A stretch of DNA of 64,000 nucleotides, taken from the NCBI RefSeq assembly GCF_010389155.1, contig NC_057764.1, positions 37,270,275 through 37,334,274 on the forward strand, in the 5' to 3' direction. The stretch's first letter is position 1. Each line of letters starts with the position of its first letter. The DNA is from Erigeron canadensis. Its lineage: Eukaryota; Streptophyta; Magnoliopsida; Asterales; Asteraceae. The position numbers and the translations under genes were made by a program. This document shows, piece after piece, positions 49,400 through 60,576 of this stretch. A model generated the notes under the pieces. The model was not told where the DNA came from. It did no database searches and saw only the letters and a program-made list of their open reading frames with translations.

Positions 49400-49440
49400 C
49401 TAGATTTTAGGTCCGTGTTTAATACACGGGGTTTATGACG
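49400..49440 (-). mobile_element. Helitron-like 3' terminus
   Basis: On the minus strand CCGTGTATTAAACACGG forms a 6-bp-stem hairpin, followed by ACCTAAAATCTAG and T. That matches a Helitron 3' end. I could not place a matching 5' end to the right. Confidence 0.4.
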
Positions 49441-49960
49441 TTATCAATATTAGATGTTAATTTAATATATTATATTTTAATAATAAATATGACATCATCA
49501 AATCTTAATTTTATCAAATTGAGTTTTATGGTTGGTTATTAAGTTATTAGGTTAGTTATCTTATAGTATATATATAAAGATAAAGATAAAAATAAAGATA
49601 AAGATAAAGTTGAAGTTAAAGATACTATATATTGGATATTTGGATATATATATTAGTTATTATTTTATTAGATATATATCAGTTATTATTCCAATGGATA
49701 AATATTAGCTATTTTTCTATTGAAAATATATTAGTTATTATTATTTATTTGTTATATAAAATTATTGTATAAAAAGTGTAAATTTCTGATGAAAAACAAA
49801 AAATTACTCCATATAAATTAAAGCTAAAACTGAAAAAAAAAATCAACTTTAAAAATTAGAAATTGTGATTGGACAACAAGTTATTAGAGCGACTATACTT
49901 TAATATAATAAAATATTTGTACCAAGCACCAAGCTTTGCGTTACCGATGGTGTACCTCGA

Positions 49961-50253
49961 GGGCGCGTTTGGTTCACAAAATGTTTTTTGGATGGAATGG
50001 AATCTATTGAAGGAATTGGAATCTGATGGAATGGAATTTGATGAAATGTTTTTCATTTTTTGAAGATTTAAGGGAGAGACGGAATGAGATTCCTTCCCCC
50101 ATCCTCATGGAATGGAGATTCCATCAAATGAGGGAATGTTGACATTCCAACTGAATGATATTCCTTCATTATTGAGCAACCAAACGCACTAAGGAATGAA
50201 ATTCAATTCCAATTCCATCAAATTCCATCAGAATCTGCGAACCAAACGCGACC
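49961..50253. mobile_element. Tourist-like MITE, GGTCGCGTTTGG family, copy 2
   Basis: GGGCGCGTTTGGTTCACAAA to GCGAACCAAACGCGACC, with interior ATGGAATGGAATCT words as in copy 1. Flanks CGA/TGA are not a clean duplication. Confidence 0.75.
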
Positions 50254-53200
50254 TGAATCTTCTATTTAAAATAAGCTTTACTCTAAAAATTTTAACATCT
50301 AAACCATTGGCTAAATATGTCAATATAATGTTGTAATTTGTATTGATAGTGTAATTACAATCATGTTGGTTTAATAATTAATAAATTGATTAGATTAATT
50401 CATGCGTCTACAAACTGTTCTTGTCAATGTATAGTATTATTGCACATGCGACGTCAATATCTTATCATCTTGGTTAGATATATTATATAATACATTTTTT
50501 ACCCGTTGTATATATGTTTTTAATCGTATATATCTAGAGACGATATGATGATGATTATAATGTGAATTATTTAACATTTGGTTTTGTACTTAATTGTTTA
50601 TTTAAACGAGGGTTAGGAAATCATAGTAAGATAGAATACGATATGAACGAAAGGACGTCGATGAAATGACTTGTCAAGTGTGTAAAGTTTTGTTTTGGTA
50701 GCCTAATTATGAACGTGGCAGGACACCCATTCTATTCTATATTTCTTTACTTTACTTTATTTCAACTTAGTTTCAGTTTTGGCTCTATATACTACAGTAC
50801 AATCTTAGAAAAATTATAGTATATCCCCAAGCAACCTAATTCCCAAACAACTCTTCTGAACAGCTTGTATTTCACTGATGCATCCAAGAATTATATATAT
50901 TTTTTTAAGAATTTCAAATTAAATACATTTGTTGGTCACTTTTGGTCGTGTCTTCTTTTGAGTTATAATATTAGTTTATTAAAAATATTCTTATTAATTC
51001 TCCTAATATTATAACTTCTCTAATGATAATTTATTTCTAATATTATCATCAACATAATGGAAATTGATATTTCTACAATACACTTTAACCATTACAATAA
51101 TTTCTGCATGATACAGTTGTACACTACGCAATAAATTTTGTCTTTTTGTTGTAGATGGTTAAAAATTATTGTATGAATATCACTCCCCATTTGTAATCTA
51201 TGATTTTTCTCTCTTTGTTTCATCATTTAATACGTTACATTGCATGTGACAATCTCATTGTTAAAACAACGGTAATGGAGGGAACTCTAGCCCGGTATCA
51301 TAATTGGATACCCATCGACTCACCACGTATGAGTCATATGATACCGGTACAATACGTCCATCTTAATCCCCACATGATCTGGGTACTCGAAGGATCAAAC
51401 TCGCATATTCAAACTTCACATGTGGGTCTAGCTAGGTTTCATTGGTAACGGGTACCTTAAAGGAATTATATTTTGTGCTAAGGGGGATCGAACATGAAAC
51501 CTTAAAGTCATCAAGTGATTGCCTTACCACTAGGTTAACTCCTTGTTGTTTTATATATATTATTAATATGTTGTTTTAGGATGATTCATTTTCGTGATTT
51601 TCCTTATTAATATCTTTTTTTTACCAAAGAGTCAAAGACAACATAAATCAATAATTAAATTCTTAAGAAAAAGAAGAAAGCAATAATAGCAAAATAATCC
51701 ATAATATTTCCAATTTTGGAGCAAACACCAAGAAAATTAACAAACTTTTTGCTTAAAAAGGCCTGGTGGTAAATGTAAGTGTCGAAATCCTAATGGAGAG
51801 TGATGTAACGAAAAGCTAAAAAAGCATATCCAGTGCATTTGATTTTCCAACCTCTCTTGAGCGGTATTTTTACATGAGCATATATATCCACATTAATAAT
51901 GCAGGTAGTTGTTTACTTTCAGTGCTGACATTTGCATCTTCATACGATGCAAAATAAACCCACTAGACGATATATATATGTTACACTTTTATAAACATTA
52001 TTATTGGAGTGTGGTGATCAAGGGATTATGTATTTAATTGCTTCTGCTTTCCCTTTTCAATTAATGCATCATATATCTATAGATTTGCTTTCTCCTATGG
52101 TCGCCATCTTATAATTTTGTTTTAATAAAAGTAATAATGAAAATAGTTAAAATTAATATAGGAGTAGTTGTCTAGTTAATGTGTGACGCAATCTTTGAGC
52201 GATAGCTTTTTTGTTACTTGATATTTGGTCTGTAGCAAAATTCATGATGGTATTTCTAAAATCTTTGGTAAGGGTGTCTAAGTAGTTCCTAAAACCAAAA
52301 TAATACAAGTTTTTTACAAGCCAAAGGTTACACGGATCAATCCATTTCGTCTTTGTTATTTTGCCTTGTCACCAAATAATATAGTGTGTGCATATAATAA
52401 GTAAATTAATTTGGTTTAATTTAATTTAATTGATCGAATAAACACAAAATAAGATTAAAAGGAATTTAGGAAAGGTGGATATAGATGGGGCATGGGGGGA
52501 TGGGGTTTAGGGTGTCCTGTTCACAGAGGATTATTATTTACTCGTAATATTTTGTGAGGATTATTTAATATTTTGTAGTTTGCAGGATGCTGACACCAAA
52601 GATATCATTCAGCTTTATACATTAACATCCATTTATAAAATAACAAAAATCTATACTTTTTTAACCACCCCCATTTAAAAAACATAAAAAAAAAAACTAG
52701 TTTCTGTCATTGTTATCGACTTATCGTACTGTAAGTTTTTTAATCAAGTCATCTCAAATATTTGGAGGTGAGGATACGTAATATAAAAAAGGCTTTAGTT
52801 ATCGCTAATTAAGGACATTCTTGAGGTGTGCATTAAAATGAGAAGAGTATAAATTTTCTACAACCAAGACACTAAATGATGTAGTAATTTAATTTTTGTT
52901 ACATCACTTATTAATTTTTTTTTGTCGACCCTCATATTCTGTAGGTTCAATTTAGATGACCCTCATGACTCGAGAAACATATCACCAACCATTATTCTCC
53001 AACCATTGGTACTGTGCAAAACGGATTGAAATTAACTTCTAGCATGTAAGGACTTTAATTACCTAAATATACAATAATTAAGATCGGGTCCTTAATTTAT
53101 CTATCTACAACTTTCATATTGATCGATAAACAAAGGTACTACCCAGCTACTATACCCTTATGTATATAATAGCAAACAATATGATTACAGTTCACAACCA

Positions 53201-53330
53201 TTAATCACAAGGATTAAAGCTAGCTTATTTCTACACTACAAATATTTATAGTATAATGTAGTAAAAATCATTCTTTTTATCATACATTCGATCCACAATT
53301 ATATCATCACCATTTGATTACTCAATGCGC
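50254..53330. other. long gene-free stretch upstream of the NAC gene
   Basis: Holds the SINE at 51270-51545; otherwise AT-rich DNA with no supported gene. Confidence 0.55.
51270..51545 (-). mobile_element. tRNA-derived SINE, family 3
   Basis: The minus strand begins GGAGTTAACCTAGTGGTAAG (A box) with CATGTTCGATCCCCC (B box) at the right spacing. The 3' limit on the left is approximate and no target duplication was found. Confidence 0.6.
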
Positions 53331-53347
53331 GCGTGTGAATCATTTAC

Positions 53348-53558
53348 GGTTAGTCGGTATTCGATATAATTAGGGAACACCTCACCGTATAATGGTGAAG
53401 CCTTGCACGTGCTATATATAGACTACGAGATGTAGACCATAAGCCGTTACAGGTGATTCAGGAAAAAAATCCACAGACTTATCACTCCTAAGAGTCGAAC
53501 CTAAGACCTATGAGAAAACTAGGGATATATCTGCCAGTTGAACTAGCTTCATTTGCGT
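53348..53558 (-). mobile_element. tRNA-derived SINE, family 2, with 9-bp target duplication
   Basis: ATCATTTAC flanks both ends (53339-53347 and 53559-53567). The minus strand shows CTAGTTCAACTGGCAGATA (A box) and TAGGTTCGACTCTTA (B box). It lies about 500 bases upstream of the NAC start codon. Confidence 0.86.
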
Positions 53559-53839
53559 ATCATTTACATTTATCCAAATTAGTTATACAGTAATAAAGTT
53601 GGAAATTAATTAAGGAAAAATAAGAAAGGTCCCGTAGGTCTCATACACATCCAAATGAAAATTACTTTCTGTTCCTCATGACTTATTATATGTAATTCGA
53701 TCTCTCACTCGCTCACTCATTTTCATTTTCTTCGTATCACTACGTACTGACATGGGAATACCCTGCTGCACACTTTCTTCACGCACGCACGCATAATAAC
53801 CTCCCTACCCCACCCCACCCATGCATCATCACCCTCTCT

Positions 53840-54070
53840 AATTCTCTCTATATAATAAAATATATATCTGTATCTATCTCTATCACAACACTAGACTTTT
53901 CAGACAATTGACAACCATAACATAACAACACAACACACCCCAACCCCCTCCCTCCCTCTCTATTTAATCCCCTTCATTTACTCATCCGCCAACAATCCAT
54001 CACTTACACTTGAAATATATATATACTAGTATCATTTTCTTAGTACGTACGTACATTATTCTTTTATTTC
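53840..54070 (+). promoter_or_regulatory. proximal promoter and CT-rich leader of the NAC gene
   Basis: TATAATAAAATATATAT near 53851 and CTCTATTTAATCC near 53958 are TATA-like. A CCCTCCCTCCCTCTC tract lies between them and the ATG, as in many plant core promoters (Y patch). Which TATA is used is unknown. Confidence 0.35.
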
Positions 54071-56317
54071 ATGGAGTTTTTCCCTGACGGCCATCACTTG
54101 GATAACAATCGTGAATCGTCGCATTTATTGCCACCTGGCTTCAGATTCCATCCTACGGATGAAGAACTCATCACTTGTTACCTCCTACACAAAGTTCTTG
54201 ATGCTAACTTCTCTTGCCGTGCCATTGCTCAAGTTGACCTCAACAAATGCGAGCCTTGGGAGCTTCCTCGTAAGTCCCTACCTTTAATATTGCATACATA
54301 CATTATATTGTTCACGTGCCTTTTTATATCGATCTTACACTTAATAATTATTAATGGAAGTGATCATTTATATACATGCATGTACTTAATTAGACATTAT
54401 CCATACTATACTTTGTATGCAAAATTATAAGTTATTATAAATGTTTAAAGATTATTGTTATGCAAATTAATGTCATGTTAGCTAGTTTAAATATATATAG
54501 AAAAAGATGTACTTTTCACTTTAGAATATTATGTCCATAGATCGACGCGTATGACAACTATTTTTTTCGGCCCACATTAGTCATATTTACACTCTATGTA
54601 TGTAATATTATATATATGTAAAGTACATATATGTCATATGGCTAGCTAGAAAGTTTGATGTACAATAATGTAACTTTTTATTTTTACCAACGCATGGCTG
54701 ATCATTTTGGGTGAATTGGTTGTGAAATTAACAGAAAGGGCCAAAATGGGGGAGAAAGAGTGGTACTTTTTTAGTCTTCGTGACAGGAAATACCCAACTG
54801 GTTTAAGAACCAACCGAGCCACGGATGCTGGTTATTGGAAAGCCACTGGCAAAGATAGGGAGATATTTAGCTCAAAAACTTCATCATTGGTTGGTATGAA
54901 GAAAACACTTGTGTTTTATAGAGGCCGAGCTCCTAAAGGGGAAAAAAGCAATTGGGTTATGCATGAGTTTCGCCTTGAAGGCAAATTTGCTTACCATTTT
55001 CTCTCCAAAACCTCCAAGGTACCCTATATACATACACTCTAGCTACTTCACACTTGTTATATAGTTCTTGCATTATTATATCATTAAAAAAAAGTTTATA
55101 TGTAAATATTTTTATTTTATTTGCATGCAATTTATTTGTTATGGTATTGCCATTTTGTCCTTTGTTGGTACTTTTTAGTTTTTCAAAATCTAGCCATATA
55201 CTGTATAATTAATACATACATTTATCTATTTGCCAAAAATAACTTTATAATTTTTGATGTTGCAACTAAATGCTACTCGTAAATTATATGGTGTTTGTAT
55301 CGTAGGTCTCTAACATAACATTTACTAGTCGACATTTTTATAATAGGATAAGTATACTGGAATGTAACAAACTTTGAACGAATGTCTATAGTAGGAAATA
55401 ACTAAAATTTTGTGTATTGTATGTAAACAACTTTAAAAAATGTTTATTGTATGTAAGAAAACATATGTGGCAACCATATAGAGGTGTCACTTGTCTGATT
55501 TTAATTGGTTGAATACATTTTCTTATATACAATAAACATTATTTTCGAGTTGTTTACATACAATACACACAACTTTAGTTATTTCATACTATAGACATTC
55601 GTTTAAAGTTTGTTACATTACAAGATACTTATCCCATTATAATAATACAAGAGTATTTAATTTTTGCCTTTTAAAAAAGATGTTTACATTATCTTTGCCT
55701 TTTGTTATAACTAGGATGAATGGGTGATCTCCCGGGTGTTTCAAAAAAGTCTCCCCGGTACCGGAACCAGCACCGCCGGCGGAGGTACAAAACGTGTAGC
55801 CACCTGCGGAATGAACTCAGCATACCAAGAAGTGAACTCATCAACATCAGTTTCACTCCCACCACTTCTTGACTCACCGTACGCCACCGCCACGTCGGCG
55901 TACACCTCCGCCGGCGACCAAGATACATTCTCCTACGACAGCAACGCCGCTTCAAAAGAGCACGTACCCTGTTTCTCCAATGCCTCACCAGCAGCCGCAA
56001 TTACCACCGACTTTGACTCTCATCAGTCCATCTTTGACCTTCCTCCGCCGCCATTATCTGCTTCCACATTCTCCGGCGCCATCGTTGAGAATATGGGCGT
56101 GTCAGCTTTCCCTAGCTTGAGGACCCTTCAAGAGAATCTTCAGCTTCCGTTCTTCTACTCTTCTTTAGCGCCGCCGCAGCCGCCGGTTCATGGCGAAGGT
56201 GGGATATGTAGTACTTATGGGCATTCCTCGGGTGGGGAATGGATTCCGGCTGTTTCATCGGCGCCGGAGAATCAGAAGCCAGGTCCCACAGAGCTGGACT
56301 GTATCTGGAGCTTCTGA
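54071..56317 (+). CDS. NAC transcription factor, NAM/CUC-NAC100 subgroup, miR164-regulated, 3 exons
   Basis: Exons are 54071-54269 (donor C|GTAAGT), 54735-55018 (acceptor TTAACAG, donor AAG|GTACCC) and 55715-56317 (acceptor ATAACTAG). They join in phase to 361 residues. The five NAC subdomains are present: [50 protein letters not shown] with [46 protein letters not shown], and [12 protein letters not shown]. The C-terminal transcriptional region is Ser/Pro/Ala-rich and ends ELDCIWSF, a tail typical of this subgroup. Family knowledge: nuclear factors of this clade control organ boundaries, meristems, senescence or lateral roots. The first intron follows the subdomain B position as in relatives. 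Intron 2 carries a hairpin MITE. A CT-rich leader precedes the ATG. Which paralogue it is (CUC-like, NAC100-like or ORE1-like) is not settled here. Confidence 0.94.
55346..55635 (+). mobile_element. Mutator-like palindromic MITE in NAC intron 2
   Basis: Long inverted arms: the left arm begins GGATAAGTATACTGGAATG, and the right arm ends with its near reverse complement, CATTACAAGATACTTATCCC. About 120 bases on each side pair (TGTATGTAAACAACTTTAAA against TTCGAGTTGTTTACATACA). Flanks TTTATAATA (55337-55345) and ATTATAATA (55636-55644) match at 8 of 9 bases, as in a Mutator-type 9-bp duplication. The whole unit would fold into one hairpin in the pre-mRNA. Confidence 0.75.
55959..55979 (+). promoter_or_regulatory. 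miR164 target site in the NAC coding sequence
   Basis: The 21-nt site starts AGCACGTACCCTG and ends TTTCTCCA, and encodes EHVPCFS. Against known miR164 (memory: begins UGGAGAAGCAGGG) it has one G:U wobble at miRNA position 8 and mismatches at positions 14 and 21, with the central 9-12 pairs intact. The EHVPCFS/EHVSCFS peptide is the coding mark of this site in CUC and ORE1-type genes. Cleavage by miR164 is inferred. Confidence 0.88.
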
Positions 56318-57519
56318 TCGATCGATGGCAATACTACTGGTCATTTAAAATTTCTAAGATATAAGAAGATTATTATATAAGTATTAATAGTTTGTTTATT
56401 TCATCTTGGAGATTATTTAACTTAATTATATTCTAGCTAGGCTTATCTTTATGTGTTGTAATGCTGTATGTCATTTTTAATTAGACTTCCTAATGAATCT
56501 TAATTTTTAATGGTTTTGTAACATTCTGTTTTGTTTTTCTTTTTTCCCTTTTTAATGTAGTCGCTTAATTAACTACATATAATTTGATCACTTCGGTACG
56601 AATTTGTTGACTTAGTCGTTGACTTTTAGATTGATTGTGTGGTTGACTTTATCTTTTTCACAACTATTAATTATATGTTCAGAGGCATGAAAGACAAATT
56701 AAGTGTATACAAAAATCAATACTTAACAAAAATCATTTCGTCAAATAACTATAATCCGATTTCAAATTATATGTCCAAGTTTATTTAAGAAGCTTGAAGT
56801 TTATACTCATTTGACATTTTCCAAATTTCTCCCTCGTAAGTTTCATTACCTTTAGCTTTTATTCCGTCTTACACTTATCTTTATTTTCTGATTCAAATCA
56901 TTGTTTTTGTAAAAATTAGTATGTTAGTTATCGTATATACTTGTTCAATTTTACGCAGTAATATAATGATATATGATAAGGAAGTTAAATACGAACATTG
57001 ATTAATTAAGATTATTTATCTTGTTACATATATAGTTTCGTAAATATATGATCCAAAAGAATAAACTTTATCAATCTAAATGAGCTAATTAAATAAGTTT
57101 CCGACTGGAACATCTTTATTGTTGATATACTCCATATGTCATGAAATATTACATTACCATAAAACATCAAACATAATTTAAATGGATACTTTTGTCTATT
57201 GATCAATCGATGAAGATATATTTATGATTCATATAAGGTGATAATTGCTTAACTTTGTTTTTGTGATTCAGATAAAAAACGCTGTTAGATTGAGATGAGC
57301 CATACTAATATGATTGGGCCTAAGTAAGTATCTGCTAACTAGCTACACTAAGTAACATTATGTCGTATGATTAAAATATCAATTGTGCATTTGAGTTTTT
57401 ATTTGTTAATTTCTTGTTTACGGATTTATTATTATTTTTTTGTTGTTACTAAAAGTACATTAAATTACAGTATGTTAATTATAGCCAATGTGAAAAACAT
57501 AGAAAAACATGAATAAATA
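56318..57519. other. 3' flank of the NAC gene
   Basis: Includes the 3' UTR (AT-rich, T-rich signals at 56430-56550). No further gene seen. Confidence 0.5.
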
Positions 57520-57732
57520 CTCTCTCCGTCTTAATTTAAATGTCACGTTAACTAACTTTGACCGTAAATAACTTTATTTGTACTATATAGTAGTTGATGA
57601 AACTTATATGAACGAAAAGTACATTAAAAACTCAATTCATTCATATATTTTATATCAAGTGTTATATGACACAAACAAAGTTATTTACGGTCAAAGTTAG
57701 TCAACGTGACGTTTAAATTAGGACGGAGGGAG
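57520..57732. mobile_element. Stowaway MITE
   Basis: The ends CTCTCTCCGTCTTAATTT and, reversed, CTCCCTCCGTCCTAATTT are the classic Stowaway repeat, flanked by TA. Inner arms also pair (TTTGACCGTAAATAACTTTA against AAGTTATTTACGGTCAAAG). Confidence 0.92.
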
Positions 57733-58323
57733 TATATTATAAGAGGTAGTTGGGGGTAGGTGTTAAATAAGGAATATGATACATCTTTTAAGGACAGAAA
57801 TAATTTAGTCAGTCACGTTTTTACCCATATTATCCTAGCTAAGTAGCTACGAGCTAGGTGAGGTAAAATTGTATATACCCATGATTTTAGATCGCAATCA
57901 ACCACACCGCTTGTACCAAGCCCATATATTTTGTACTCGTATTTATTTCCATCACTAAACCTTTCTTCTAGCCAATTATATCTCTTTTTACAATTTTTCA
58001 TACTTAACTTTTTAATTTACACTATATTATTTATCTTTTAAAATATACTATTATTTAGATCAATTACTTCTAAATCAATTACAATTACATCAAGCTTCAC
58101 CGGTCACTTGACACCGCCATATACTCATTTGAAAATCTAGCAAAAAGCTCCAACGAGCTGATTTGGGAGTCATGTTTAACCCACCACAACCCAGCCGTTT
58201 TAAATTAGTCTTATTTGTTTTGAAAGACCTAATCACATGCTAACATTACCTATTTTTAGATTTTACCGTAACCAAATACACAAGAAGTTATAGCCACTTC
58301 AAAACCGCACAAAATACATTTCT

Positions 58324-58510
58324 TTAAGACCACACGGTCATGGGTTCGAGTCCCACGGATGGCGCCACTTGTTTAAGCAAGTGTTCTCGCTTAGGTACGG
58401 GGGTTAATCTTGCTAAAAACAAGATGGAAATGTTAAGGATACTTGTTGGCGATTCCCTTACGGTGAAGGACTTGTCGTCCACGCCACCAAGTATTTTGGG
58501 TATGTGAATA
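58324..58510 (+). mobile_element. tRNA-like SINE fragment with strong B box
   Basis: CATGGGTTCGAGTCCCACGG is an excellent T-arm/B box and is followed by GGCGCCA, but the D-arm and A box are missing upstream, so it is not a tRNA gene. The downstream body is SINE-like. Confidence 0.4.
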
Positions 58511-58511
58511 G

Positions 58512-59010
58512 TGTCATGTCCCAAATGTGAATTTGGGATAGGTATTTATAGAGGTTGATATGACCATACGGAGCCCTAGCTCCGTACCCGAAGCAGAAGC
58601 AGAATACGAAGTTAGGTAATAAGTATATATACCCAGAACGGAGCTTAACCTCCAATTAATATGATTACCCCGGAGCTCCGAAAGTAACAATTACTCAACT
58701 CCGAGGAGATATACAAGAAGGAGCGGATAAAGATCTTTTCCACGATTGTTAAACATATTAAGCTCCGATATAATCAGAGACGTGGTAACAAGATTACCTC
58801 AAATCTCCTCAAGAAGGAGAAAAGATATTTACAAAAGAGGAAGAGATTTACCCTAATTCTCTTACCCTTCTCTCCAAGTTATTTACCCTATATATAAATA
58901 GAGGAAGAGCCATACAGCACAATCATACACAACGTACAATACGAACAATCACAAAACCATCATAGTCTGAGAGGCTTCACATATAGCTTATGGGCTACGC
59001 CCTTTGAAAA
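58512..59010 (+). mobile_element. possible LTR fragment with its own TATA box
   Basis: It opens TGTCATGTCCCAAATG and has TATATATAAATAGAGGAAGA near 58889, then a short leader rich in ACAATC/ACAACG. This is the layout of a solo LTR U3-R region. There is no proven right border or target duplication. Confidence 0.35.
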
Positions 59011-59176
59011 AAACATATTTAAATTTTTTTTTAAAATTTTTTTATATGAAACTGATTAATTAAAGAGAGAATGAAAAAAGTGAAAAACTGAAAAAAAGTT
59101 CAAAAAAGAAGCTAAATAAAATAAAAAATGAACATTTCTCCCTTCTCTCCCTAAGGTACTTTTTCATTTGATCTCT

Positions 59177-59212
<36 letters not shown>

Positions 59213-59491
59213 TAGATAGACTATAATTATGATTATTATACTAAAAACTAAATAAATATTAAAAAGTGTAAAAAATAAAATAAAATAAATAAATCCTCAT
59301 CTTTTTTTTTATCATACTAAAGCACAGTTGTTTTAATAATTTCTAGATCAATCATCTTTTTAATTTCATAAAGTTTACTTTTATTTTCGATATCATACTA
59401 AAGTACGGTTGTTATAATAATAAACCCACATCTTTTCTTTTTATTTTCTTTTATCATACTAAAATAGGAGACGGACCTTTGGTTTTACAAA

Positions 59492-59610
59492 TGGGCTAAT
59501 ACGCTGGACTTGGGCTAGCTAAAATAGAAAGACACAAACCCTACCCCATCCCCATCCCTCTTATAAGAATACACAGCATTTATATCATCAGAATAAGGGT
59601 TAGGGTTAGA
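59492..59610 (+). promoter_or_regulatory. ribosomal-protein-type promoter elements (site II and telo boxes)
   Basis: Two TGGGCT site II motifs (59492 and 59511), AAACCCTACC (59536), TATAAG (about 59572) and AGGGTTAGGGTTAG (59596-59609) lie in the order common in plant ribosomal protein gene promoters. They sit upstream of the P2 fragment and may have been captured with it, though an unrecognised coding fragment (59639-59861) lies between. Confidence 0.6.
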
Positions 59611-59638
59611 GCGTGCAAGAGCCTTCAGAGGAAATGCC

Positions 59639-59861
59639 TGAAACCGTGTCCGTTTGAAAACATGTACCAAGAAACAACCCAATTGTGTTCAAAGACCAAC
59701 CTGACTTTCTTCATAAATGTGTAATTCCCATCAAAAAGGTGTTCAATATGGATACGGTTTATGATGAAATCCTTGAGTTGATGGATAAAGAAATGAGTTT
59801 AGGAAAATACGTTTCAAGTTTGGGCTCTGAAACTGAGTGGTGGGAATTTGAAGGGTCCTAA
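59639..59861 (+). pseudogene. unrecognised coding-like fragment between the promoter and the P2 fragment
   Basis: From the ATG of ATGCCTGAAACC the frame reads METVS-like residues, a TGA after seven codons, and then stays open for about 65 codons: NNPIVFKDQPDFLHKCVIPI, VFNMDTVYDEILELMDKEMS, ending ETEWWEFEGS and stop. Composition is protein-like. I do not recognise the family. It ends where the P2-like frame begins, so it looks like one piece of a chimera. Confidence 0.35.
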
Positions 59862-60211
59862 AAGAGCCCTTGAGATAGATGTTGATGATGATAACATTGA
59901 GTTGTTCTTGTCTGAGGTCAAGGGTAAAGATATTACCGAGTTGATTGCATCCAGAAGGGAAAAGTTGGCTTCAATTCCTTCAGGCGGTCGTGATGTTGCC
60001 ATTGCTGCAGCAGCCGGTGGTGGTGCCGCACCTGTAGCAGCAGCTGCTGAGTCAAAGAAAGTTGAGGAGAAATAGGAGTCTGATGATGTAAGCTTTTTTC
60101 CATCTAATCTCTATACGAGCTCACCGTCTTTTAATGTCCCGTGTTTATGTTGGCATTCCGCTTTTTTATTCTCATATTTTGCAGGATATGGGATTCAGCT
60201 TATTTGACTAG
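59848..60211 (+). pseudogene. 60S acidic ribosomal protein P2 pseudogene fragment
   Basis: Codons from about 59870 encode DDDNIELFLSEVKGKDITEL, IASRREKLASIPSGG and the Ala/Gly-rich hinge, then AESKKVEEK. A TAG at 60073-60075 replaces the expected Glu codon before ESDD. Beyond it an intron (60088-60184, GT-AG, phase 0) leads to the last exon, DMGFSLFD and stop (60185-60211), which is the universal P-protein C-terminus. The usual N-terminus (MKVVAAYLLAVLGG-type) is missing and no ATG opens the frame. The intron survives, so this is a captured or duplicated genomic copy, not a retrocopy. Function as a stalk protein is lost. Confidence 0.85.
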
Positions 60212-60270
60212 AAGAAAGTCAACTGTAGAGTTGTATGAAGATTATATTAACTTTTGTTTTGGTTATTAGG

Positions 60271-60576
60271 AACAAAGCAGCTACAAGAATACACGAGGTT
60301 TAAAGAATGCTACGATGTGCTGAAACAACTCAAAAGGCAAGAATAGTGATACACATTTTTACAATCCATTATGAATCTGTTACTAATTTGTTTCTCAATG
60401 CGCTAACTCTCAGGAACTATTATGGCGAGGAGATTGGAAATTTGACTGCGAGTGAGTTTGAGTCACTAGAAAGACAACCCGAGGATACTTCCATTTATAT
60501 CTATATTAGAGATGAAAGGATCCTCAACTGGAGGTTAGCTTCATTAAAATCAATACAAGAGATTCTCTCAACTTAG
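60271..60576 (+). pseudogene. MADS-box K-domain fragment (MIKC type)
   Basis: Exon-like piece 60271-60336 reads KAATRIHEVKECYDVLKQLK. A 77-base intron (60337-60413) follows with a GC donor (AAAAG|GCAAGA) and AG acceptor. Then come RNYYGEEIGNLTASEFESLE and IYIRDERILNWRLASLKSIQ to a stop at 60576. The GE-x-(I/L)-xxL-x(4)-E(F/L)-xxLE spacing is the K-box signature, and the exon sizes approximate MIKC exons 3-5, with exons 4 and 5 unsplit. No MADS domain is present. It starts about 60 bases after the P2 stop, same strand. Subfamily cannot be told. Confidence 0.5.

Noticed and set aside
58340..58366. Possible tRNA gene (good T arm and CCA end)
   Set aside because: No D arm, anticodon arm or 5' acceptor strand can be folded upstream; better as a SINE head.
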